A DNA stretch of 63,346 bases from HGM04593 sp045634305. GTDB taxonomy: Bacteria > Bacteroidota > Bacteroidia > Bacteroidales > Bacteroidaceae. This document shows, piece after piece, positions 19,177 through 26,783 of this stretch (position 1 is its first letter; each line of letters begins with the position of its first letter). Under the pieces are notes generated by a model that saw nothing but the letters and a program-made list of their open reading frames with translations, had not been told where the DNA came from and made no database searches. The translations under genes were made by a program, and so were the position numbers. Where the stretch lies: assembly GCA_045634305.1 (NCBI GenBank), contig JAZQZZ010000014.1, positions 1 through 63,346 of the forward strand, in the 5' to 3' direction.

Positions 19177-20445
19177 ATGTTGACACTGATATTACTGCTT
19201 GCAATTGCAATTGTAATTCTGTTCTCGGCTCTTTTTTCGGGAATGGAAATAGCCTTCGTGTCATCGAACAGACTGTTGCTTGGTATTGACCAGAACAACC
19301 GTTCCATAACATCGTATGTAATAAACAAATTCTACTCCAACAGCAACAATTTCATCTCCAGCCTCCTTGTCGGCAACAACATATCCATAGTCATCTATGG
19401 TATGCTCATGGCACAACTGCTGGGCAGCACCGTCCTTAAGGGTCTGGAAGGAACAGAATCGTTGAAGCTGTTGCTTGAGACAATCATTTCAACAATTGTC
19501 ATCATTTTCACAGGAGAATTCATCCCTAAGGCGATTTTCCGCATAAACCCCAACCGTTCGTTGAAACGTTTTGCGCTCATCACCTACCCTATCTACATCC
19601 TGCTGTACCCGTTGTCGCGTTTCACAACCTTCTGCTCAACGCTTCTGCTGCGCCTCACTGGCACAAAAATCAAAGACGAGACACACGACACCACATTCTC
19701 AAAGACAGAGTTGAACAACCTCATCCTCTCATCTATTGAGAACGCTGGAGACGAAGAGGCCATAGACAACGACGTGAGAATATTCCAGAACGCACTTGAT
19801 TTCTCCAACATCAAAGTAAGGGACTGCCTTGTTCCGCGCACAGAGATCGACGCTGTTGAATACAACACCCCACTCGAAGAACTGAAATCGGTTTTCATAG
19901 AATCCGGACACTCCAAAATTGTGGTCTACAAAGATAATATTGACGATATCATTGGCTACATACACTCATCCGAGCTATTCCGTCTGACCAAGAAATGGCA
20001 ACAGAAAATATGCAAGATGCCTATTGTTCCCGAGACTTTGTCGGCACAAAAGCTCATGCGTACACTCATGCAACAGAAGAAATCGTTGGCCGTGGTTGTC
20101 GATGAATTCGGCGGCACATCGGGTATTGTTTCACTGGAGGACCTTGTCGAGGAGATTATCGGTGAAATTGAGGACGAGCACGACAACCAGAACCTTGTTG
20201 CAAAGTCACTAGGCAACAACGAGTATATACTTTCGGGCCGTCTTGAAATTGAACGCATAAACGAGCTCTTTGACCTTGAGATACCCGAGTCGGACGAATA
20301 CCAGACACTTGGAGGATTCATTCTGGCACATCACCAGCGTTTCCCGCAGCTCAATGAAGTGATAAACATAGGCAAGTATAGGATACGTCCCATCAAGCAG
20401 CACAGCACAAAAATAGAGTTGGTAAAACTTACATTGGTGAGATAA
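19177..20445 (+). CDS. CorC/HlyC-family transmembrane protein (CNNM + CBS pair)
   Basis: This 422-residue protein has, in order, an N-terminal CNNM/DUF21 membrane domain with about four helices (MLTLILLLAIAIVILFSALF through the segment before GTKIKDETHD), a CBS pair (VRDCLVPRTEIDAV...GHSKIVVYKDNIDDIIGYIH; MPIVPETLSAQKLM...VVDEFGGTSGIVSLEDLVEEI) and a C-terminal CorC_HlyC domain. The family is linked to Mg2+/Co2+ homeostasis. Gliding bacteria have a relative called GldE, but nothing here proves that role. It is the last gene of the coaX operon and is followed by two hairpins. Confidence 0.9.
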   Translation: MLTLILLLAIAIVILFSALFSGMEIAFVSSNRLLLGIDQNNRSITSYVINKFYSNSNNFISSLLVGNNISIVIYGMLMAQLLGSTVLKGLEGTESLKLLLETIISTIVIIFTGEFIPKAIFRINPNRSLKRFALITYPIYILLYPLSRFTTFCSTLLLRLTGTKIKDETHDTTFSKTELNNLILSSIENAGDEEAIDNDVRIFQNALDFSNIKVRDCLVPRTEIDAVEYNTPLEELKSVFIESGHSKIVVYKDNIDDIIGYIHSSELFRLTKKWQQKICKMPIVPETLSAQKLMRTLMQQKKSLAVVVDEFGGTSGIVSLEDLVEEIIGEIEDEHDNQNLVAKSLGNNEYILSGRLEIERINELFDLEIPESDEYQTLGGFILAHHQRFPQLNEVINIGKYRIRPIKQHSTKIELVKLTLVR

Positions 20446-20452
20446 ATGACAT

Positions 20453-20480
20453 AAAGCATAGCCACGGCTATGGCGCTTTT
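20453..20480 (+). terminator. intrinsic terminator after the coaX-corC operon
   Basis: Stem CATAGCC/GGCTATG (20457-20463/20466-20472), extended by AAAG/CTTT and followed by CTTTT. Confidence 0.75.
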
Positions 20481-20484
20481 AGAG

Positions 20485-20530
20485 AATAATGGGCAGAATT
20501 CGTCAAAAAAGGCGATTTTTGCCCATTATT
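20485..20530. terminator. second hairpin, 11-bp stem
   Basis: Arms AATAATGGGCA (20485-20495) and TGCCCATTATT (20520-20530) around a 24-nt loop, directly after the first terminator and before the ppiD promoter. Confidence 0.55.
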
Positions 20531-20567
20531 TAGTTAACTTTTTGTACAATAATTCAAAGCATTTTAG

Positions 20568-20575
20568 TAACTTTG
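20568..20575 (+). promoter_or_regulatory. -7 box TAACTTTG for the ppiD-like gene
   Basis: Matches TAnnTTTG 47 bp before the start. TTTG at 20541-20544 is a possible -33 element (23-bp spacing). Confidence 0.6.
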
Positions 20576-20622
20576 CCGTGTTATACACAAAAAAATTAAT
20601 AAACTAAAAATAATATTTAATT

Positions 20623-22827
20623 ATGGCTACACTACAAAAGCTACGTAACAAGGGCTCACTGCTTATTGCCTTCGTCGGCATCGCGCTTTTCGCGTTCATT
20701 GCAGGAGACATTGTAAAACTTTTCCAGAAAGGCCCTGAAGAGGCTATCGTTGGAACAATCAATGGCGAGGAAATCAAAGCTATCGATTTCTATGAATTCC
20801 GCAATCAGTGCGAGCAGGCTTACACATTGCTCAATGGCGGTGCAAACCTCGATGAGAGCGCATTGGAGGAGGTTACACAGATGGCATGGAACACCCTTAC
20901 AAACTACAAGTCATTGACAGCACAGGCAGCACAGGCAGGTCTCACAGCAACTCCCGAGGAGCTCAGCTACATCCTCAGCACAAACTGGGGTGGCATTGCT
21001 CAGCAGTACACAGGCCGCTTGCCGCAGGCCTTCTCAACACAGACAGGCGCATTCAATGTTGAGTTCATCAACGAAATCAATGCAGAATACAAGAACTACG
21101 ACGAGAACGGTTCAATGCCAGAGGAACTGGCAATGCTCCACGACGCTTGGAAGTTCATTGAGACAAGCATAACTTGCGACATCATCAGCCGCAAGTTGAT
21201 GAACATCTACGCATTCTGCTCGGCTACTCCAAACCAGGCCGTTGCACAGAGCAACTTCAACCTCAGCAACAACACATACAGCGTTGAGATTGCAGCCTAC
21301 CCATACAGCAATTTCGCTGATGACAAAGTTGAAGTAAGCGACAAGGATATCGAAGATTTCTACAACGCCAACAAGGAGAACTACTTCAAGTTGCCTGTTG
21401 ACCTGTACGACATCAACTACATCAACAAGGAGATCAGACCAACAGCCGACGACATCAACGCTGTACGCGCCGATTTCGACAGATATACAGCCTCTTTGAA
21501 GGAGGAGAATGCTGATATCAACGACATTGCACTCTACTCTTCAACAGAGTGTCCTTACGATGGTTTCTTGTGGACAATCGATGCAATCACAATCGACAGC
21601 GAAGGTCAGACCTACGTAAACAAGTTCAAGGAGAACCACAAGTTCCACGTTCTGCAGAACAATGTAGGCGAGGTTGCCGCACCATTCGAGGACAGAAACG
21701 ACAACACAATGAACCTTGTGATGAATGTAAGAAAGGCTTTGGTTCCCGATACTATCAAGTTGCGTGCCATTGCAGTCCAGAGCGATTCAACAGCAATTCT
21801 TAATGCAACTGTTGACAGTTTGCTCAACGCTTTGAACAACAAGGCCGATTTCGACAAGATTGCCGAGAACTACAGCGCTGATACCGTTGAGTTCAAAACC
21901 AAGAACTTTGTGACAACCATAGGCTTCATTCCAACCCCCGGGGCGCAGAACCAGGTTTACACAGCAAAGGTAAATGAATATGACGTAATAGAGTTCGGTC
22001 CGAATGCAAAACTCATTTTCCAGGTAATGGAGAAGAAGGGCGAAGTTGAGGCATACGACGCACTTATCATCGAGCGCAACATCCCAGTAAGCGCAGATAC
22101 ATATAATAAGGAGTACAACAGCCTCAGCCAGTTGGTTACATCTTGCAAGAGCATTGAGGATTTGCAGAAGAACACCCTCTCAACACAATACCGTCTTGAG
22201 ACAGCAAACTCAATCAACTCAAACAGCATGAACATCGCCAACAAGCCTGGAACAAGAGAGCTCTTGAGATGGGTTCTCAGTGGCAGAAATGTAGGTGACA
22301 TCTCAAATATCCACGAGTACATGTCAGGCAGCAAGAAGTTCTTCATCGTTGCTGCAATCAAGGAAATCACTCCTAAGGGATATGTTGCTCTCGACAAGGT
22401 TAAGGAGAACATCAAGTTCCAGCTCATCAACGACAAGAAGGGCGACCTCATTGCCGCCGAGTTGAAGGGCAAGAGCATTGACGACCTCAAGGCCAACGAG
22501 AACGTCAAGTTCAGCACAACCGACCATGTTGAGTACAAGAAGGCTACATCAGTGCAGTCAATCAATGCCGACGAATTGGTTATCAGCGCTGCTGTTGCCA
22601 ACATGCAGGCAGGCGAAGTGAGTGCTCCAATCAAAGGTAACAATGCTGTTTACGTAGTAAAGGTACTCTCAAAGGAGGCAAAGAATGCCGAGTTCAATGC
22701 TGATGAAGAGTCTAATTACATTCAGTCACTTGACTTCTACAACAACCCTAACGTAATCGGTCAGCTCATTCAGAATACAATCGGCGAGACCTACGAGGTT
22801 GAGAACAAAGTATACGAGCATATGTAA
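20623..22827 (+). CDS. PpiD/SurA-type membrane-anchored peptidyl-prolyl isomerase-like chaperone
   Basis: This 734-residue protein has a PpiD layout: a short cytosolic N-terminus, one transmembrane helix (GSLLIAFVGIALFAFIAGDIV, about 12-32) and a SurA-N chaperone region beginning GTINGEEIKAIDFYEFRNQCEQ. A first parvulin-like segment lies around LRAIAVQSDST...ADFDKIAENYSADT, and a second fold-back domain near the C-terminus (VALDKVKENIKFQLINDK, GEVSAPIKGNNAVYVVKVL). The parvulin hallmark residues (xRHILI, GGDLGW) are poorly kept, so chaperone activity is more likely than strong isomerase activity. It assists folding of exported proteins at the periplasmic face of the inner membrane. It is a single gene with its own promoter and terminators. 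Confidence 0.88.
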   Translation: MATLQKLRNKGSLLIAFVGIALFAFIAGDIVKLFQKGPEEAIVGTINGEEIKAIDFYEFRNQCEQAYTLLNGGANLDESALEEVTQMAWNTLTNYKSLTAQAAQAGLTATPEELSYILSTNWGGIAQQYTGRLPQAFSTQTGAFNVEFINEINAEYKNYDENGSMPEELAMLHDAWKFIETSITCDIISRKLMNIYAFCSATPNQAVAQSNFNLSNNTYSVEIAAYPYSNFADDKVEVSDKDIEDFYNANKENYFKLPVDLYDINYINKEIRPTADDINAVRADFDRYTASLKEENADINDIALYSSTECPYDGFLWTIDAITIDSEGQTYVNKFKENHKFHVLQNNVGEVAAPFEDRNDNTMNLVMNVRKALVPDTIKLRAIAVQSDSTAILNATVDSLLNALNNKADFDKIAENYSADTVEFKTKNFVTTIGFIPTPGAQNQVYTAKVNEYDVIEFGPNAKLIFQVMEKKGEVEAYDALIIERNIPVSADTYNKEYNSLSQLVTSCKSIEDLQKNTLSTQYRLETANSINSNSMNIANKPGTRELLRWVLSGRNVGDISNIHEYMSGSKKFFIVAAIKEITPKGYVALDKVKENIKFQLINDKKGDLIAAELKGKSIDDLKANENVKFSTTDHVEYKKATSVQSINADELVISAAVANMQAGEVSAPIKGNNAVYVVKVLSKEAKNAEFNADEESNYIQSLDFYNNPNVIGQLIQNTIGETYEVENKVYEHM

Positions 22828-22850
22828 TCCCCAACCCGTACATATGTTCC

Positions 22851-22879
22851 AAACCCTGTCGCAATTTGCGACAGGGTTT
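22851..22879 (+). terminator. intrinsic terminator after the ppiD-like gene
   Basis: Arms AAACCCTGTCGCA (22851-22863) and TGCGACAGGGTTT (22867-22879), 3-nt loop, followed by TTTC. Confidence 0.92.
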
Positions 22880-22928
22880 TTTCTTTTAATGACCTTTTCT
22901 TGAAAAAGCGGGTCATTAAAAGAAAAAA
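22877..22928. terminator. second, overlapping 18-bp perfect hairpin
   Basis: Left arm 22877-22894 and right arm 22911-22928 are perfectly complementary. It reuses the T-run of the first terminator as its own arm and ends with A-runs, so it also works as a terminator on the minus strand. Confidence 0.75.
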
Positions 22929-22987
22929 ATAAAAAAAAGTTGTTACATTTCGCAACATCTTTCGTTTACATAATAGAGAGAGATAGA

Positions 22988-23491
22988 ATGAGCGACAAGA
23001 CACTGACAACGGTATTCACCAAATTGCGGAAAAAATTTCTGGCGATGGCATTGGCAATACTTCCAAGCGAAGAAGATGCTGCCGACGCATTGCAGGATGC
23101 ATTCTGCAAGCTTTGGCCGCGGCGCGACAGCATCAATGACGAAGCCAAGGCTGAAGCACTAACCGGCATGACGATACGTAACATATGTATTGACAGGACA
23201 AGGAAACGGGTACTCCCCACCATCCCACTTGACGAAGAGCATGACACCATTGACAGCGGAACAACATACAAGGAACGAGAAGAGACATACAAAAGGGTTA
23301 AAGCGATAATTGACAACGAACTGACAGAACTGCAAAGGAAAATCGTCGAACAAAAGGACATTGAAGGTTACAGCATAGAAGAAATCGCCAAACGGCAGAA
23401 CATGACAGAGAGCGCAGTGAGGATGAATCTGTCAAGGGCTAGGAACAAAATCAGAGAATGCTACAGAAAGGAGGCCGCTTATGAAGAATGA
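22988..23491 (+). CDS. ECF-type RNA polymerase sigma factor
   Basis: This 167-residue protein starts at the ATG at 22988; an upstream in-frame TTG would place a leader in the promoter region. Region 2 is LPSEEDAADALQDAFCKLW with the core-binding and -10 recognition helix. Region 4 is LTELQRKIVEQKDIEGYSIEEIAKRQNMTESAVRMNLSRARNKI, a classic sigma-70 helix-turn-helix. There is no region 1 or 3, so it is an ECF factor. It overlaps the next gene, a probable anti-sigma factor, by 11 bp, and three exported-protein genes follow in the same direction. This suggests an envelope-stress or surface-sensing regulon. Confidence 0.95.
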   Translation: MSDKTLTTVFTKLRKKFLAMALAILPSEEDAADALQDAFCKLWPRRDSINDEAKAEALTGMTIRNICIDRTRKRVLPTIPLDEEHDTIDSGTTYKEREETYKRVKAIIDNELTELQRKIVEQKDIEGYSIEEIAKRQNMTESAVRMNLSRARNKIRECYRKEAAYEE

Positions 23492-23945
23492 GAAGAAAAA
23501 CAAGGATATGGAATATTGGCTCGCCATGAGTGAGAGATATTTCGACGCACAAGCCACCGATGAGGAGGAAAAAGAGCTACTACACTTCCTTGCAAGCAAC
23601 GCTGCAAAAGACCCTGCATTCAATGAGATAAAGGCCGTAATGGGCTACTTACATACCGGCAGGAGTGTTGCCAGGAAGGAAAAATCCCTAAATAGACGCA
23701 CCATTGACAAGGCTATACAATGGGCCTCTATTGCAGCCTGTGCAGCAGCCATTGCAATCATTGGGACATCAATAGGACAACATTACACGGAGAGCGAAGA
23801 GATATATTATGCATATATCGACGGGGAAGAATACACCGACGAGGAGTTTGTAATGCAGAACATGCTTGCAACAATGAACAAGATGAGCAACACAAGCGAC
23901 AACATCGTCGAGGAGCAACTGGGAGCAATGTTAAGAATCAAATAA
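23481..23945 (+). CDS. probable anti-sigma factor (single-pass membrane protein)
   Basis: This 154-residue protein is encoded overlapping the sigma-factor gene. A cytosolic N-terminal half (MEYWLAMSERYFDAQATDEEEKELLHFLAS) is followed by one hydrophobic helix at about residues 80-100 (IQWASIAACAAAIAIIGTSI) and an acidic periplasmic tail (YYAYIDGEEYTDEEFVMQN). The order sigma factor, overlap, then one-helix membrane protein with a cytosolic N-terminus is typical of anti-sigma factors, though no zinc-binding HxxxCxxC motif is present. The function is inferred from layout. Confidence 0.7.
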   Translation: MKNEKKNKDMEYWLAMSERYFDAQATDEEEKELLHFLASNAAKDPAFNEIKAVMGYLHTGRSVARKEKSLNRRTIDKAIQWASIAACAAAIAIIGTSIGQHYTESEEIYYAYIDGEEYTDEEFVMQNMLATMNKMSNTSDNIVEEQLGAMLRIK

Positions 23946-23956
23946 TACCACAGGAT

Positions 23957-24394
23957 ATGAAACGGATGCTATTTATACTAACAATATGCTTTATGGCAAC
24001 TCTTGCCAATGCACAGAAGAATATGGAGATTGCACCACTTTTCGAAGGTACAAAGAGGGCGAAATATGCATTCAGTGCAGTTGTCATTGAGGGTAAGAGT
24101 CTGAAGAAGTACAATCTCAAACTCTTCAAGAGTGTCACAACCACCAAGACACAATGGTTCGACGAACTTGAGAACCTGGTCGAAAACGACAGCAAGGAGG
24201 CTATTGACAAGGAATGCGGCTACATCAACGGTAAGCTATACTACGGCTTTTACCAGTTCAAGCCCCTGGATGGCAAATACCGTTACATATTCTACCGCAA
24301 CAGTTCCCTGCGTGACGACGAACCCGACGAGGTTACCATTGTATACATGGAGGGATACCCCACCCTTGAAGAACTCAAAAAAATGTTCCGCTGA
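23957..24394 (+). CDS. small exported protein of unknown function
   Basis: This 145-residue protein starts at the ATG at 23957, with a signal peptide (MLFILTICFMATLANA before Gln). The mature part reads MEIAPLFEGTKRAKYAFSAVVIEGKSLKKYNLKLFKSVTT and ends with YMEGYPTLEELKKMFR. It resembles small secreted proteins found in Bacteroides sigma/anti-sigma operons (a DUF6108-like pattern, from memory). Its last base overlaps the next ATG (TGATG), so the two are translationally coupled. No enzymatic motif is visible. Confidence 0.75.
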   Translation: MKRMLFILTICFMATLANAQKNMEIAPLFEGTKRAKYAFSAVVIEGKSLKKYNLKLFKSVTTTKTQWFDELENLVENDSKEAIDKECGYINGKLYYGFYQFKPLDGKYRYIFYRNSSLRDDEPDEVTIVYMEGYPTLEELKKMFR

Positions 24395-24969
24395 TGAAAA
24401 GAATCATATTATCAATGCTGCTTTGGGTTATTGCAGCAGTTGCTTATCCGCAATTGGGCGGACGATTGGGCAAGGTCGTTGACAAAGGGATTAAGAGGGC
24501 CGACATCATACAGATTGATTTCGCAAGCCTTGACACAGAAACCGGACAAGAATATATCAACTGTATTAAGGAGTCTGTCTATAAAAACGAGATGCTGACT
24601 AAAAGCAACAACCCTAAAGAACTTGAAAAGTCTTTGGAAGAGATTGATGGCAACAGTATCATCATTTGGAAATGCTATACGACCAAGGGGGTGAAGAAAC
24701 TGCGTAAAACAATCTCAAGACTTGTTCCCAAAACACGGTTCGGAACAGGATGGAGCCTCTACCTTTGGAAAAAGGGATGCGGCAAATATCGAAGAATGTC
24801 AAAAAGCATAGGTATGCATGACTATGATTTCATAATGAAATATGACCACAGGGTATACGACTATAACAAGGTAGGCAGATTAGCAGTGACGGCAGTTGAC
24901 AAAACAGAGAACAGGCTTATTGTAATGTATTACATCGGCACTACACTCGTATATTGGAGCAACAAATAA
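24394..24969 (+). CDS. exported protein of unknown function
   Basis: This 191-residue protein starts within the stop codon of the preceding gene (TGATG). It has a short signal peptide (MLLWVIAAVAYP). The mature part is basic, with charged helices (NPKELEKSLEEIDG) and aromatic strands near the end (DYDFIMKYDHRVYDYNKVGR, LIVMYYIGTTLVYWSNK). No family is recognised. Its place between another small exported protein and a barrel protein in a sigma-factor operon suggests it is made under the same stress or surface signal. Confidence 0.72.
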   Translation: MKRIILSMLLWVIAAVAYPQLGGRLGKVVDKGIKRADIIQIDFASLDTETGQEYINCIKESVYKNEMLTKSNNPKELEKSLEEIDGNSIIIWKCYTTKGVKKLRKTISRLVPKTRFGTGWSLYLWKKGCGKYRRMSKSIGMHDYDFIMKYDHRVYDYNKVGRLAVTAVDKTENRLIVMYYIGTTLVYWSNK

Positions 24970-24987
24970 CAAAAAAACATAACATTT

Positions 24988-25896
24988 ATGAAAAAGGTAT
25001 TTCTAACAGCCCTGATGCTTGCAATATCGCTGACAGGCACAGCGCAGAACGGGAATGAGAAAAAAGGTTCCATTGTTGAAAACGGCGACACAAAAGTCTT
25101 TATTTCTCCAGAAAAGGTCACGGTAAAGAAAGAGAACGGAACGACAACCATCAACATCTCCGGCGAGAATGATGGTGCCGAATACGCCTATTTCATTACC
25201 CAGAGCGAAGACAACACAAAATCCATTTACAAAGAGACCGACACTAGTTGGGATTTCACCATTCCATTTGTCAAAAAAGAAAGTTCATTACAGGGCACAC
25301 AAAAACGTGGGCGTTTCATCATTGACCCGACATTCGGCTTTGGTGTAATCGGTGCAACCGGCCAGGGCGAAGGCGTCAACCTCTCATTCAGCAATGGCTC
25401 ATTTGAATACATGCTTGACCGAATAGCTGGATTTGAGTACAGAACTACACGTAACTCATTCGTTGGACTCACCTTCGGTCTTGATTGGCGCAACTATAAG
25501 ATGCTTGACCAAAGATGGGTAAAGGATGGCGACAACACCTTTGTAACAAGTTTCCCCGATGGTGCAGACATTACATACTCACGACTGAGGACACTTAGCC
25601 TTACATTGTCGTTCATGTACGGATACAACTTCAACCGATATGTAAATATGAAGATCGGACCTGTAGTCAGTTTCAATACCAGAGGCAGGATAAAAACACG
25701 CTTTGCACTTGAAGGAGAGTTGGTCAAGGAAAAACTGAAAGATATCAATATCGCACCGGTGACAGTGGATTTCAAAGCAGAACTGAATTTCCGTTTCGTG
25801 GGATTGTATTTCAAATACTCCCCCTGCAATGTACTCAACAGCGACTTCGGTCCCGGGTTCAAGCCCATGTCAGCAGGATTGCTGTTCGGTTTCTAA
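24988..25896 (+). CDS. outer-membrane beta-barrel protein of the sigma operon
   Basis: This 302-residue protein has a signal peptide (FLTALMLAISLTGTA before Gln). A charged linker of about 75 residues (ENGDTKVFISPEKVTVKKENG) precedes the barrel, which begins near RGRFIIDPTFGFGVIG and ends MSAGLLFGF with a terminal Phe. Barrel strands such as FEYRTTRNSFVGLTFGLDW and LSLTLSFMYGYNFNRYVNMKIG are clear. It is the last gene of the ECF operon and is followed by a 19-bp-stem terminator. Known relatives are uncharacterised. Confidence 0.78.
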   Translation: MKKVFLTALMLAISLTGTAQNGNEKKGSIVENGDTKVFISPEKVTVKKENGTTTINISGENDGAEYAYFITQSEDNTKSIYKETDTSWDFTIPFVKKESSLQGTQKRGRFIIDPTFGFGVIGATGQGEGVNLSFSNGSFEYMLDRIAGFEYRTTRNSFVGLTFGLDWRNYKMLDQRWVKDGDNTFVTSFPDGADITYSRLRTLSLTLSFMYGYNFNRYVNMKIGPVVSFNTRGRIKTRFALEGELVKEKLKDINIAPVTVDFKAELNFRFVGLYFKYSPCNVLNSDFGPGFKPMSAGLLFGF

Positions 25897-25901
25897 ATAT
25901 T

Positions 25902-25944
25902 ATATGACAAATGGCGGCTCAAACCGAGCCGCCATTTGTCATAT
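25902..25944. terminator. bidirectional terminator, 19-bp perfect stem
   Basis: Arms 25902-25920 and 25926-25944, loop AAACC. It lies between convergent genes; the trmO stop (25939-25941) falls inside the right arm. Confidence 0.92.
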
Positions 25945-26625
25945 ATCCTTTATTTCAAGCACCTCAAGGACACCTTCGCAAGATACTCTGAACCTCACAT
26001 CATGCCCGGCAAACGGCATTCCATACACCCTTTCGGGATCATTATGATATTGCGGGCGCGGATCGAGTTCAAGCAGCTTGCATAGAGCGACAAAATCCTC
26101 ATTACAAAAACAAGCACGCAACTCTTCGGGAAAGCACACCTCCACCTTTTGCCAACGTTTCTCATCAACAAAACCGCTGCGCACTCCAACGTGCGCATCG
26201 GCATACTCCACATAAGGCTTTATATCATAAATCGGAGTACCGTCGACAAGATCGGCGCCGGCAACGACAAGCGCAAGAGAAGCGCCATTGCTTTCCACAC
26301 CTATCAGACGCACCGACGATAGCCCCAACGGGTTCGGACGGAAGGGCGAACGTGTGGCAAACACCCCCATATACTCATTGCCGCCAAGCAGCGGCGGACG
26401 CACAAGCGGCGACCACTCGCTCTCTTTCTTGCCATTGAGCGAGAACTCCCAGATGAGCCACAGATAATCGAATCCCTCAATGCCACGCACAGCTTCGGCA
26501 TTGCAATATTCGGGTTCAAATAGAATGCGTCCTAGAAGTTCCGGAACAAGTCCACTCTGACGTGGCACGCCGAACTTTGTTGTCTGTTTCGAATGGTAAT
26601 ATGCTATAGGTTTAATTTCCATCAT
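25939..26625 (-). CDS. trmO: tRNA (N6-threonylcarbamoyladenosine(37)-N6)-methyltransferase TrmO
   Basis: This 228-residue protein is of the TsaA/TrmO family, which methylates N6 of t6A37 in certain tRNAs using S-adenosylmethionine. Diagnostic segments are IEGFDYLWLIWEF, GVFATRSPFRPNPLGLSS and VDGTPIYDIKPYVEYADA. The C-terminal part (LRACFCNEDFVALCKLLELDPRPQYHNDP, then YGMPFAGHDVRFRV) matches the TrmO C-terminal extension. Two adjacent ATGs (26625 and 26622) are possible starts. It is a single gene, convergent with the sigma operon and divergent from the sialic-acid operon. Confidence 0.93.
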   Translation of the reverse strand: MMEIKPIAYYHSKQTTKFGVPRQSGLVPELLGRILFEPEYCNAEAVRGIEGFDYLWLIWEFSLNGKKESEWSPLVRPPLLGGNEYMGVFATRSPFRPNPLGLSSVRLIGVESNGASLALVVAGADLVDGTPIYDIKPYVEYADAHVGVRSGFVDEKRWQKVEVCFPEELRACFCNEDFVALCKLLELDPRPQYHNDPERVYGMPFAGHDVRFRVSCEGVLEVLEIKDI

Positions 26626-26640
26626 CGGACCTTTTACATG

Positions 26641-26648
26641 CGAAGATA
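26641..26648 (-). promoter_or_regulatory. -7-like box TATCTTCG upstream of trmO
   Basis: On the minus strand, TATCTTCG lies 15 bp before the trmO start, implying a very short leader. The same variant (GCGAAGATA on the plus strand) recurs before fhs, tRNA-Arg and the T9SS plug gene. Confidence 0.45.
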
Positions 26649-26687
26649 ATAAAGCAACGTGTATCAGTTAACATTTTAAGACACAAA

Positions 26688-26719
26688 TTTGCTGTTTCAG
26701 ATATTTTTTCTTTTTTTTG
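26688..26719 (+). promoter_or_regulatory. promoter of the sialic-acid operon
   Basis: TTTG (26688-26691), a 20-bp spacer, then TTTTTTTG (26712-26719), followed by TAGATTAG. This is the Bacteroidota -33/-7 spacing; the -7 box departs from TAnnTTTG only at the second base. Confidence 0.5.
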
Positions 26720-26729
26720 TAGATTAGTA

Positions 26730-26751
26730 TACGTGTGCCCGTTCACACGTA
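26730..26751. promoter_or_regulatory. palindromic operator-like site before the sialic-acid operon
   Basis: TACGTGTG, 6 bp, CACACGTA: a perfect 8-bp inverted repeat just downstream of the -7 box and 32 bp before the lyase start. It could be a repressor site overlapping the start point or a 5'-UTR stem. Confidence 0.55.
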
Positions 26752-26783
26752 CCAAAAAGCATTAACTTACAAACATATAGATT

